From Galaxea fascicularis (taxonomy: Eukaryota > Cnidaria > Anthozoa > Scleractinia > Euphylliidae), in assembly GCA_948470475.1 (NCBI GenBank), contig OX419335.1, forward strand, positions 14,855,740 through 14,919,739: a DNA stretch of 64,000 nt, given 5' to 3'. Below, in pieces: positions 12,201-26,149 of this stretch (within the stretch, counting starts at the first letter, position 1; every line of letters begins with the position of its first letter). Under the pieces are notes generated by a model that had not been told where the DNA came from, made no database searches, and saw only the letters and a list, made by a program, of their open reading frames with translations. The position numbers and the translations under genes were made by a program.

Positions 12201-15200
12201 AATTTCTTTGCCAAACAATTTCACAGAAATCTACAGTGGACTCCTGTGACTAGTGAATTTAATAACTCAATTTATTATTATTCATTAATTCAGAATAATT
12301 TCAATTTATTTTACTCCTCTCAAGGGCTTAAGTTGTGATGTTCTGATCTGCTTAATTGCTGTAGGCTACAGACCTCAAGTCAGGGCATTTCCTTCAATGA
12401 TTTCCAAACAGAATATTCACCATAACTGTTCTGAATGGATTTCAATGTAAGTTGCTATTATTTTGTCTCATAATAATGTAAGTACTGTAGCATTGCAACG
12501 TTTTATAACAAAGATGGAAAGAATATTACAATCAAAACAGTTCATGAACTGTACATGATAAAATAATCTGTTGTTTTTTACCCTTTTCCTGCAAGCAAAC
12601 AGGTCTCTTGGTGGTGGGAGTCCTGGGGAGAGCTTGTTTGCAGGCTAATCTGTTGCAATCTTCAAATAATGTTTGTATTGCAATACTTGTATAATTACAG
12701 TGTAGCATGAATCCCCAAACTGTTGTCCAAGTGCTATGCAGTCCTTAATTCATGTAGCGTGAACAATTTTTGGCTGGAATAAAATTGCTTCCATTTAATT
12801 AGCATTTGTTAAATGGAAACAACAACTTTTTTACTTTTACCAGTATGTACATATATGGTAACTGTTCTTCAAATTATTTTGAGTCTGGTCATTTACTTTC
12901 CTCTTTGTTGCTCATTTTTATTGAACACACAATAAGGCAGGAAATAATGAGTTGTGTTTTGAAGTCACTTAAAAAAGTGGGTAGGCGAAAGGACATGATA
13001 CCAAGCTTGTACAAACAAAACACTGTATACACTGTATAAGTGACCTGAAATGATCTCCAATAGGTGCATTAAGGATGTTACAGCTGGTGTTAGTAGTTTG
13101 TTGAAGTACATTGGCACTCTCAAGGGACTGGCCTCTATACGAGATGCAGTCTGGGACTTACTCAAAGAGGTACAGTGACATTTTCAGCCCTTCTCCTTAC
13201 AAACATGTATTTTGTCTGTGGAACTTAGGTCTGTCAACTTAAATAATGGCCTATGCAATATTCTACATGAAGCAGTTTGTTGGCGAAGATGAACCAAATC
13301 TTTTCTCACGACAAAAGAATGGCAGCAAAGCAAAGCAAGCCATATTGGCATGGACTCTTTCCACAACCTAATGTTTGTTACCAAGCCTGTTATAAATGTT
13401 GCGCTGACCTCCACAGCTGTAATAATTGCATGTATTCTACTTTGTGAATAAAATATACAACAGTTTCATTTCATGATTCATTTCATATACTGATCACTTA
13501 CAGTCAAGATCACCTTTGTAATCAAGGTCCGATCAAGAGTATTCAGCAATGAAAAGGGTTTTATAAAATAACTAAGATAGTGCGCGGGCTCGGATTGGTC
13601 GAGAGGCGTGTTTGTATGAGAGTATGTAAACACGGTTGTGACTTCAACTTGTTTGGCTTTCCGCGCACTAATCACGCAAGCACGAATTTGAAAAAGGTTT
13701 TGAGTTGAAAAACTCGACAAGTTTACTTTATTTACCCATTTCCTCGTCGGTTGAAACTTGCAAAATCTTTAGAAACATGCTGTGTCAATTTTTTTTCGCT
13801 TGAGCTGACATTTTAAGCGAGAAAAACCCGTATTTTGGAAAGCATCTTTTTTGCAAAACAAAAACTGATTACGCCGCGCGGCGTACAAGCTTCGTGTACA
13901 AGACTTCGCGACTGGTAAGAATTTCTCTTTTAATCAATGTTCTAAACAAGAGCGTTTTGGTTTTTTTGCTCGGGAAAGTTGTACATATATCGAGGGGTTG
14001 GGAGAATTCTCGACAATTATGCAAACCCTCGACTTCGTCTCGGGTTTGCATAACTGTCTCGAATTCTCCCAACCCGCTCTCGTGTTTATATCAGGCTATG
14101 CAAACACGGAAAACGTTTTCTATTGCTTAAATATGGCCCTTGATGAACGACGTTATGTGCAGGAAATTCTTGTCCTTGAGAAAAGTAAGGAGAAAATGTA
14201 CAACAAAGAAAGTTTTCATAATAATGTCCTCCTTTTATCTCACTTACAGGCAGAGATGACAGTAAGGTGTGATGACGACATGCTAGACTGGACAACTCTA
14301 TGTAACCAAGTACTAGGACGTGATGTGTCTATATGGGCAGAATTTCTTCAGCCCCTCTTTCTCTCAAGAGCCAAGGTACTGTGTACTGTCCAATTGCTCA
14401 TCTTCATGGAAAATCTCCAGGGGGGGGGGGTACTTGACCCATGTTTGGGTATATGGGTGCCGCCGAGGGTTTGAAATCCTGACCCTGTTTAGGGCAAAAA
14501 GACTCTAAAAACCCTACCCTGTGTAGGCGTCTAGTTCAAGACCCTGTTTAGGACAAGAGACAAAATACACATTCTCTTTACAGGAATTTAAACTATTTAA
14601 GTAGCCATTCAAATCAGCGAAATCGTGCTCGATGCGTCTAAAATCCAGTTGTTGCGTCTCTACACTTAAACTAAACAAAAAGCCATCAAGCATTAAGCTC
14701 TAAATTAGTTAGTGAAGCGAAATGCCGTCATTACACCAATAGACAGGTGATTTTTTGAAATAACAAATCAAAGAGGAATGATTACTTGAATTACTGTATG
14801 ATGTACCAAAAAGATCTGTTTACTTGTGATTAATCTAAAAAGAAGGAATTGTATAATCACAAAAATGTGAGTAACAAATGGTGCAGCTGCTGTTCAACAA
14901 ATGTTGAATAGTGTATCATGTAATGTTGAACGTTGAAATATGTCGTTCAACATGTTGAAAGTTGTTGAACGTTGAACGAAATTAGGGCTTGGCTCTGTTC
15001 CGTTCAACAATTTGCCGCAACAATGTTCAACATTCGTTGATCAGCAAAAGTTGAACGACGTTGAACCGTGTATCATTCACTTAACTTCGACACAGCGACA
15101 TCTTTCTTTCATCACGTTATCCAAGACAAAGAAACTAGACCAACCGGTACGATCTGTTCTGTCAATGCGCGCTTGTTATAATACTGATAAGTGGAAAAAT

Positions 15201-18200
15201 AATTCAAATTAAAGGATACTGACAACAGTAGCATTCTTGTCCAGAAAAAGATCTGATGTAAATTGATGATATTGTAATGCCGGTTAACAGGAAAAGAAAC
15301 GCGCCGCTCGTCGTTCACCGCTCGATCGCATGCTCTTTCAACCTTAACTTCTCCCAGGCTAGGAAAAGAAAGAGACTGCTCGCAGTCTGGGTTAAAGTCT
15401 CTCGGCTCGTAATACCATATCCTGTTTAGGACAGGTTCTGACCCTGTTTAGGACGGTGAGACCAAAAAACCATACCCTGGCCAGCAGCACGTCCCCGAAT
15501 AGTCTTTAAATTTTGATTTGGGGGCCAACGTAATGTTTGAAGTGTGGTCTCTAACTTAAAAAAAATCGAAAAAGACTTAATGTTGGCAGAGAAATGGCAG
15601 TTTTACGTGTACATTTTGGCCGGAAGTGAAAGTTTCTCTTTTGATTGACATTCTTAGCGCTGTTTCTGGGATCATTTTTTTTTTCATTGAAGGGGACACT
15701 TTAAAGAGCTAAAACTCAAATGGAATTTGTTCGTTTGCCCTCAGATTTGGACAGTATCTAGTTCACCATATAAACAACATGTACGATCACTCCACATTTT
15801 TTAAATAGTACTTTTATTACTAATCGAGTATGGTAAAACATAGACACGTTTTTTAGCGCTTTGGGTCCGGAAACTGAGGAACAAATTAAATTAGCGAAAC
15901 GCAAAATTCGCTTCGACTTGTAGCTCTGAAAACGTCATTCGGATGCTCGCATTTAGAGGTTGTGAAAAAATCGACAATTCATTTTATTTGAAAATTCTTG
16001 GCTCAGTTTGATGGCCAGTTCTATAAGATTTAATGTGATTTCGGGGTTTAGGTATGTACAGTTTAAACCGGATGCGCTACATCGCTTGGACGCGAGTCAC
16101 CTTTGAGGGCATACGTTAACCTCAACCTGCCTATTGTGGTCACACTGATCAAGAACAATGATTCACTCTCACTACAGGCTATTTTGAAAGGTCTGTTTGA
16201 CGCCACGGTGTCGTCTTGCAAGAACATGATAACCAAGTCACAAGATGACATCTCTGATCGTAACACTGCTGACCTCGCTGTACTCTGGGAAAGGGACATT
16301 GCCATGTATGTGTGGCACGAGAGTCAAAATGATGTTCCCAGAACTGAGAGCACTCTACCCCATGAACAGGACAGTGGGCTCACACTAAAGGCACGTGCCT
16401 GTACTCCTGCGGTACAAAGGTAAAGTGGACCCTCAAGACCTTTTGGTTTTAAGTGAGGCACTGTTGTTCAGCGTCAGTGAGAATGGTGCAAGGTGTATTA
16501 CTCTGCTGCAGGACAATATTTTTGTTCTTTTTCAGATTATGCAAAGCAGTTGATGACAAGTTAGCAGCTCTCATTGAAGATGCTCAGTATTTTGTTCTGG
16601 ATGCACAGAAAAATAAGAAACCTGAGCTGTCAAAGAAATCGTCAGTGAGCAGAATAGCTGACTTGAGTTTTCTGACCCCAAACAAAGGGGTCGCCTATGA
16701 ATCAGAGCCGTTTGATCGGTTTGGTGACTCAAGTTCAATCCAATCCTACCTGCAAGAAACTTGTTTTTCTGCTTTAAATCAGTAAGTTGTTTGATAACCT
16801 TTAATTCCTTCTGACCAATGTACAGCCTTGTTGTTTCAGTGCACTCTGGAGGAAACATCTCTCCCACACTATGCAGAGAAATGTTTTCTTGATATGACCC
16901 CTGTCCTTTTTCACAGGCTTGACAACAATCATGATCGTATTACCGTCCTTTGCCAGCCTGTTATCACATGGCTGAAGTGCCTGTGTTAGAAATCATCTTC
17001 TCTAATCCAAAGTATCACTTCTTCACACTTATACCCTGAATTTACCATATTTATTTAACACTTATGTCCAGAAATGCACGCTTTGGATACTGTACACATA
17101 TCAACAAATCTGTTTAACTTACTCAGTTTTTCCTACGTTAATTTTTTATTTGGCGTCCTCTTTCTTTGTTCTCTGTCCATGTCGTGTCATCCTCAGTAAA
17201 ACGTGAACCTGAACTTTATAAACGAGATGAAAGTCGTAACCAGCACCCACCCAATGTCTCTTTTTCCATAGGTTGTTAAAGTATATTGATGATGTCATAG
17301 AAAACCATAAAGACAAGTTATTACTAGATTCAGAGGAGATACTTTCTGGCAAATCACAACCAAAGTTTGACACCATCGACATTGACAGGTTATGTCAGAT
17401 TTTATGATTTATTTATCACAGTATGTTGCATAAAACAAACATAGAAATAGAAGCTTCCTGTTCTGCTTTGCCTGATTTTTCTTTAGGCGATTACCATTTT
17501 ATTTATTCCCTTCAATATCATAAAACATCAACTTATGCTTAGTTGCTTTTGGCACTGCCTCGTTGGCCATGGGTTCTTAGACAAGCTCTGATTACCCAGC
17601 AATTTAACTGGGATCTTACTTTTTAATGTGCAGCATTGCACTGAATATATAGACATAAGTTTGTTTTGGAAAGTCGTTTATTTCACCACCTTGAACAAAG
17701 AAGAAGTGCAAGGTCGTCAAGTACAGCAACAATCTTTATTAATCTCAGATTAATTAATTAATCTCTATTAGCATTTCAATGCGTCATTTACTTGGTTGCA
17801 AGGAACCAATGTAGCATTCTCCTCAGGTCTCTTCGGCTGCTTCAGCCGCTTCAGCCTCACTATTTTTAGCACGCAGAAAGTCATGTGAAAAAGGAAGAAT
17901 TCTTACGCCCGTGTTTATATTGGTGTTTTATTTGCAGGGTTCTGTTTGTTGGTCGACTGTGTCACACATTCAATGAGCAGTGTCCTCATATCAAGCTTGT
18001 TATGGATGGAGGCCAAACAGATTACAAATCCCGAGGAACACCAAGGTTAATCTTTCTTTATTCAGTTACCATGGATACAATTCAGCGTTGTATTTATTAC
18101 AATGCTAATAAGCAATCGCCTGAATTTATCATTATCAAAAAGATTATCAACTTTTACTATGAGCAGAATCAAAATAAGGCCACAAAGTAAACTGACAAAC

Positions 18201-21200
18201 AGCAAGATAGAACTTAGGAATGAACGAAAAGCGACGTGAAATTTGAAACAGTGGATGTAAACCTTTCCCTTCAACTGTTCAGAGCGGTGTTAGAAACGAT
18301 GTTTTGTTCTTTCATATTTCGTATCAGGACACCCAAGTCTTCGAGTTCATTGCGAAAGAAGGTTTGTGCCATTCGTGAAGGAAAGTTTCGTATTTTGGTG
18401 TAGGCGTATGAACGTATGTTGTTGTCTGTCATTATGTTTTGCTTGTCCGGGTCAGTATGGGCCATAGACTGTGGTGATTAAATGTCATCACAAACTGTCC
18501 TTCTCATAGTACTGTAACTATTTTTTGGAGTAGGCGGAGATGTGCCAAAAGTATCCAGGGAATCCAGCTATCGTGGTATAGTCAATACACTGTTTGTCTA
18601 TCAGAGTATCCGGGCTCCCTGCCCTTACTGATAGCCCTGTTCTTAGGACCACACTTGCCCGCTCGAGCGTGCCTCCCCAAGGCATGACATTACTTCTGAA
18701 TTTAAACCATTTACACTGTCGTTGTCTTAGCTGAAATGTATGGACAGTGTAACAGTCAATTCTCTCCTATTGAGTATCCCAACATAAAATACATTTAGCT
18801 CAGTATATGGTGAACACATCTCAAAAACTTTGTAAAGCAACTCCGCAAGGCTGGCAAAGGACGCAATAACTGAGTGTTAGTGTTTCTGTCTCACAGGAAG
18901 ACCAGGACAAATGTAACAGGATGGTGGAGCTTACCAACTCTCTCAAGGAGAGATACTTTGCTGCCTACAGGTACAAGTACATTTCTTAGTGAGAGTGCAG
19001 TTTGTTTTAAGGTCCTGGCAAACGAGGACACATTGTTGCCCGTTTGCCCGCGCGCGCAACATTTGTTGCGGACACAAATTTCGTGTCCGCAACAAATGTT
19101 TCCCAGTTTACGCAGTATGGAAGCACAAAATTCATTTTGTGTCCCGCGCTTTTGCGCGCCCAAGAAACATCATGAGCAACGATGTGTCCGCAACAATGTG
19201 TCCTCGTTTGCCAGGGCCTTTAAGATCAGTGTGGTACCGGTGCATTTCAGTGGAAATAGTTTCTTTATGGGCGTCACCGCGTGCCCTAAACGATACGTCA
19301 CATTACAATTGTCACACAAATGTTCACTGCCCAGTATTAGCGTTTGGAAATAGCAAGAGATGAATTCAGCTCCCAGTTATTTTGACTGTCGAAAGTCTTT
19401 CCCTTTCGTGGTTATCAGTTCATCAGATATAGATCAGAGCACTGGTGTCTGTCTTTAAGTCTGTTTTCGAAACGTATATTGAGTTGTAGCATCTCCATTT
19501 CTTCAGACTGAAATGACTTGGTTAGATAAACTAGTCGATCTAATGTAAGGCGAACTTGTTGATACATGTGTGATAAATCTTGTATTAACTTGGCTACAAT
19601 TAATTAACTTTTTGTACAGGTTGTGGAAAGATTGGATCTCCGTTCAATTCTTATCTTCGTTAGAAGCGACTTTGCTACACGGTGGCAAGACTACGTACTT
19701 GTTGTCAGTGACTGTAAGTCGTATTTCTTGTACTGATTTTTCTGTAGTAGGCAGCTAAGCCGGTATCGGTGTTAGCATAGTTCCGGAAAGTTCTAGGCAG
19801 TCTAGGTGCGCAGTAGCTGTGGGATCTGACAAATGGATGTTTTGGTGTACATTTGTTGTTGACGTTTATTTTGGTTCAGTCCTGCACAAACCGCAGGAGG
19901 TCAACTTGTTCAGCTTATGAGCTATCCGCCTGTATGCTACAGCTAGTCATGGACTGGCTGTATTAGGGAAGTAGTTGTGACTTTTTGAGGGGTCATCTTG
20001 AATCGTGGAGTGAAAGTGGTCAATAGACGGAGCGAATGCTTTTAAGTCGTTCAGTAATAAAAGGCGAACTTTGTTGTCACTGCGTCCTTCTCCTTTACTG
20101 GGGACACGAAACAGGCAGGCATACTCAAAACTCGGAGGGTGTTGAGTTGTCTTTTGTCGGGCGGTAACAGATTTCATATCTGTCTCAGTCTCCTATTTCA
20201 CACAACAAGGCGGCCTGGCTGTAGACCAATTCTGCTATGTATCTTGCAGGCCGGTACGGTTAGTAATACCTCTGATTTTCCGTTCAGTGAACAAGAACAA
20301 CATAGGTTATCGTTTGATATCTTGAAAGCGCATATTCTCTTGGTGTAAGCCGCACAGTGGGTTATTTGACCTTGTGACAAGCCATTGTGAAAACTGACCT
20401 CTCTACTAAGGGCATTTCTAACTTATCGAGGTATGTATTGAAGTTGCTGGGAGAGAGATGTTTCGCTTTGATGTATTAATTTTATACAATAGGTTACCAC
20501 TGTCCTAAATTACTGCCTTCTCGATATTCCCTTTTGCCGTATATTTAAGATAACGTAATTCGCTTTACTTTGCCTAGAACTGGGAAGAAATCAAGATCGA
20601 GGAAGAAACAGAGGAAGGAAAGAAAGTGGAATCCATTATTCGGGTACCAGCCCAGGTATTGTCATATGGTAATTGATAGTAAACTTGATTTCATGTTGCC
20701 TTTGGTTCTTTGGCCAACGCTAAACGACTGTCAGTTTTGCTCCTTTGTTAGTGATCGTGAAATATAACTGATTATAAAATGTTGGAAGAGTTACGCGCGC
20801 TGTGATTGGTCGAATCGAGTTCATTATATCCCGATAAAGCACGCGCTTACGTCACACGCGTGCACTGTTGAGCACGCTGCCTACGTCACAAGCTCATGCG
20901 CGAGCAAATAGGTATGAAAGCTCGCTTAAATCTCCGGGACATTTTCTAAAAGAAATAAAAAACTTGTTCCTCGTACATTGTTGAGTTATATAAGCACTTG
21001 GGAATTTTTGAGAACACTCGAGAAGTGCAAGAAGCACTCGCCTTCGGCTCGTGCTTCTCTAGGCACTTCTCTCATGTTCTTAAAAATTCCCGCGTGCTTA
21101 TATAACTCAACAATGCACTTGGCGCGTTTTTTATTACTTTAATAAATGATAGTTAGCGATTGGGATTCGTTTTCCTATTCTGAACTGTTTTTTATTATGG

Positions 21201-24200
21201 TGGCAGGTTTCATCCCATGTGACATCGTTGCTATTCAGTCTTTGCCAAGAGCTCAACAGAACTGGAGCCCATGCTGTTGACAGGTATCTGGTTAAGGTAG
21301 CTTGTACCAGTTTCCTCGCGTGGGGTAGGGAGTGGGGGGTGGGGTGGGAATTCTAGCCCCAAGCGCGCGCGTCATATCATACGCGCGAGATTTAAAGTAC
21401 GGGAAAAACAAACAAATATGGCGGCGCGCGGCTTTCTTCGTGCAAAGTTACTTTTGTCCTGTTTTAAAAGAAATTCTCGTGTTTCCAAAAGTGTATCTAC
21501 TCGATCAACTTTAATTCATTCAGTTTACATCAGAAAATTTCTCTCTGGAGGTCAATACTCAAGTCTTAAAGTCAAACTGTCCATCGGCGCTGTTATCGAT
21601 CGTGTTGGGCACCGAGAGGGAAGGACGTTGAAAAGTAGTTGTGAAATAGGAGAAGTAGACTATTACTTCACTTCAACTCGCTCTATCTACTTGGCCGCAT
21701 TTCTCGGCTTATATATTTTCTACTCCACGGCCACTGCGTATGCAGGTGGCAGTGACAGCGAAAAAGAAAATTGCAACAAGTCTCTTCGACATAAAAGTCG
21801 CTTTGCGTCCACAAGACGCGTTAGCAATCTCAAAAGTATGGCGATAGCAAGAAAAGCAATAATCCGACACAACGAATATCAAGGTGAAGACGAAAATGAA
21901 CCTCCCAGGAAAGTAGGGACAAGGTGAAACCAGGTATGTTACTTTTGCAGTAAACACTGCCACAACATTAGCTGCTACAAATTACTTCGTTTGGCTATAA
22001 CGCCCACCTCACGCCCCTTTTGACCTGAACAATTATTTGACAATTACAGCAAACTAGACACAAAGTGGATATGTGCGGTACCAGAATGATTGACCTACAA
22101 GTTCTCAGAAATGACCTGAAATCTTGCTCAAGTTGTCAGGCAGGTGAGTCTCTGGGCCAAGGAGGTGGTTTACATGTACACCTTCAAACAGTTATTTTAT
22201 TGAAGCATTTTTCAAAGGTATACAACAATTTTACATGGTTTACAATGACACAACCATTTACTAGTGCACAGATAAATAATGTAAGTACATCTAACATCTC
22301 TTGCACACTATCACAGCATAACATGTATTAATACTTTGAAGTGGCATTCATTACAATACATAATCTGTCAAAGTTGAAAATAATTTTTCTTGTCTAACAC
22401 ATGGACCAAGAAACAGGTTATTCACTCTACACTGTAAATGACTGTTTTGTTATTGGTCCCACAGGTCCATTGTCCCTTGTAAACATCACTGAAGAAAAAC
22501 AGAATGGTCTTAGCAGTACCTTCAGCATTAAGTGTATGTTCTGAGGACACCTACACGAAGTAAAATCTTCTGGAGAACACAGGACTGGAAGCTGTGGTCC
22601 TCTTGTGATATCAACACTAGGGTAGCTTTAGGATCCCTACATGCTGGTATTGGAAATACACATCTGAATAACTTACTTTCAACACTTAACATACCAACCA
22701 TAAATCATCGCCTGTTTAAACGAAGAGAAAGGGAAACTGGGAATGCTGTAGAGAAAGTTGTCAAATTAATTTGCATTTAGAAAAAAACAATAGCCGAGAA
22801 TTCTTCTGGTCCAACTGCAGATGCTCTTGTGGGAATTGAAGTCTCATATGATATGGGCTGGCAGAAAAAGGGAAGGGGGCACAATTCTTCAACTGGTCAT
22901 GGGGCTGCCATGGGGCTTGCTACTGGAAAGGTTGTCAGTTATTCCACCAGATGCAAGTCATGTCGGGTATGTAGCCACAACAAATTAACTGGGAGAGAAA
23001 AGAAGCATAACTGTCAGAAAAATTACTGTGGCTCATCCAAGTCAATGGAAAGGGATGTTGCATGTGAACTTTGGAGTGCAGCTCTTCAATCTGGAGTCAA
23101 ATTTTCTATTTATGTTGGGGATGATGACTCAACAACCTTAACAGACATAAAAAATAAAGTCCCTTATGGCGTTGAGAAATGGTCTGATGTTGTCCACGTC
23201 AAGCGATCGCTAAATTCTAGACTTTATAACCTAAAGGACCGTTTCAAAGGATTGAATTGCTCAATTTTGAGTCAAAAAGTTAAATTATTTGACTAAGTGC
23301 TTCAGCTAATGTATAAAGCAACATGCAGGAGATTCCAAGGCTCTCAAGAAAAGCCTGAAGTGCATCATTCCTCATGCATTTGGCCAGCATGCTAATTGCG
23401 ATGTTTCATGGTGTGGCTACAAGCAAAACCCTGCAACTTACAACCACAAAGATTTACCAAATGGGAAAGATCTCCATGGAGAACTCCTCAAAAAGGCCCT
23501 AACTCAGATATTTGATGAATAGTCGACTGACATTGTGGTCAATAAACTGACTCCCTGTGCAAATTCACAAAGAAATGAGAGCCTAAATAGCACCATTGGT
23601 ACAAAAAACCCCAAACACGTTTCTATGGTGGTAGCGACAGTAATGACTTCAGGGTTGCATGTGGGGTAGCACAGACAAATATTGGGTACAACTACACTGG
23701 GAAAACATTAGAAGTACTTAACATCAAACCTGGCTTCTACCAAAATAAGCATGTTGTGACAATGGACAAGAAGGTCAACTATGACATTGAACGAAAGACA
23801 AAGAGAGGATTTAAGAAAAGGCGGAACCAATTATCACGGCAAAAACCTCTCAAACACTACGAAAAGAAGCAAATGAAGGAATCACATATGCATCCTCAGG
23901 GGGTCTAAATTTGGATACATCAAGAGACTCTCAAATTGCATTTGTTCTGCCTTCTGATGTAGCTGTAGATGAATTGAAAAAATATGAAGAAATGATACCA
24001 CTCCACACACCAAGACCGAATATAAACACCTTGTCATATAACTCCACAAAAAAGTTCTCCTTCATAGTATTTGACACACAGACAACATGTACGGGAGAGA
24101 TGACTGAGCTTTGCCAACTTGCAGCTGTAAGTGAAGATGGACGAAACGAATTCTACTTTCATTCTCCCAAAAGGTAGCATCAGTTTTGGGGCCTCCCTTG

Positions 24201-26115
24201 TTAACGGTTTGACTGTAAAGAACATGAATGGAACCAGAACACTATGTAAAGGCAACAGTTCGGTCCAAAGTGTAACCTTGGAGGAAGCAGTTCGCGAGTT
24301 CCTGCTTTGCCTAAAGCAAATGAAAACGTCTGGAGATAACAATTCTACAACAGTTCTTATTGGCCATAATTCTGCAGCCTTCGATGTTCCTATACTCCTC
24401 CGAAACAGCGACATAAACTTCAAAAATAACCTTACTGAAATGAATGTGTACTTTGCGGATAGTCAGCTTCTGATTAAAAGTCTTATCAAAGACAAACACA
24501 CAGCACTTGAACTTGAGAATGGTGGATTCTGTAAACCAAACCAAGGAAGCCTCTATACCCACCTTTTCAACGAACAGTTCGATGCTCACGACGCGTTGGA
24601 GGATGTCAGAGCCCTAAGAAGAATCCTGTTTGACTCCTCATCAAGCCTGAACAAAAAAAAACATCGTTGAGAATTCCAGTGTCACAAGGGTTTCACAAGC
24701 GGTTGAAAACATGCTCTACCTCGGGATCGACGCCATGAGCTTCTTGGCACATTTAGCAACAAGTTGTTCGATGCAAGCAACGACAATGGCCCGATTAAAA
24801 GATCCATGGCTCAGAACATCGCCAGTGGTGGACTCTCATACGACGACCTCCGTAGACTCTACGCAGCGTTCGGTTAAAGAGGAGTAGTCGCCATTCTGTC
24901 CAATCCACCTTCCACCTCTTCATCAAAAACCCCGCGGGTCACACGTACAAAAAGAATACTTGCCGCCATCGTCGCACACTTCGATGAAGACAGCCGCGAG
25001 GGGTGAGATCAAGTGCTCTGTGAAAAATGCTACTTGCATGTAATTAAGCTCAACATTCCACCATTTCAGAAATGCTCAGTAAAGTGTATGTGCTCTGTGT
25101 AACACCACCTCCTTTCTTATACGCTACACATAAATTGCCTTTTCTCGCGTTTATAAAAAATCTGTCTGATAGAAAATTTATAAAATAATTTTGCCCTTTC
25201 CTTTTCAAATGCTTAACGTTATCGCGTTAAAAAAATAGGGGGTCACCGTGCAAAATTTCAAGTTATAAGTGCCAGAAGTTAGAAAGGAAGTCTGAATAAC
25301 CTTCGAGTATTGTTGCCATGGTAACAGCTGATGACGAAATGATAGCCAATTTCGGTCAACAACTAAATGTGCAATTTAATAATGCAAAAGTGTTTTTATG
25401 GCGTCGGTTTTGCTTTTTGTTCTTTTGTATCAAAGTTTACTGTGTGAAAAAGCTGAAAACTGGTGCGAGCCACCTTAATAGAACCTTATTCAGTGTAGCT
25501 GCCACACGAACCTCCCTTCTGTCTGCTAGGGAATCCCGCAGAAGTTAGCGCTGGAAAGCCTTTCGTTATTACAAGATTGCCTTGCAGTGAATGTCGTTGA
25601 AACGAGAATTGTGGAGTTTTGTGATTCTCTTGTTGTTGTTTCGTTTAACCTTAGGAAAATATACCACTCTTCTCTAGATTTTAAAGCAATTATGTTGTCC
25701 ATGGTGATTGGACGTATATGTTGCCATTATTTTTGCAAATGAAAACAGATTCCAGTGCTCAATCAGCTCGAGCAAGCTTAAGACACCGACTTATTGTGGT
25801 GATTAACAAATCAGTTCATAAATGACTCAGTGAATTATCACTTAATGAAGTCTATTTAAGGTCAGATAAACCAACCAAAAAACAAATATGACGAATCACA
25901 AAAAGCAAATACTGTCCGGCACAACTTTTATCACAGGTTCATGGTACAGGTAGGTAGGTCCAAGATAATATATCTTCATTTTTTTATAAATTCAATAGCA
26001 GTGACTGGTTTAACCGGACAATTACATTGTTAAGTGAAAGAAGATCCTCGCAGTTGAACGCAATTTATCAGCAATTGCGTAAAGGAGCCAGAAAACAAAT
26101 TCAGGACTTCAACGG

Positions 26116-26149
<34 letters not shown>

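Noticed and set aside
13998..14474. 158-codon ORF overlapping a COG1 exon
   Set aside because: It runs from the foldback hairpin through intron into exon 14250-14375. Only the exon part is coding.
14890..15070. CRISPR-like array (spaced GTTCAAC words)
   Set aside because: Repeats are only 7 bp, in both orientations, with irregular spacing, and the genome is eukaryotic.
18874..19363. ORFs of 159 and 124 codons
   Set aside because: They cover the exon 18897-18970 and then a MITE. Composition reflects the inverted repeats.
25318..25548. 76-codon ORF in a COG1 intron
   Set aside because: No recognisable domain, no splice context and no coding bias that I can see.
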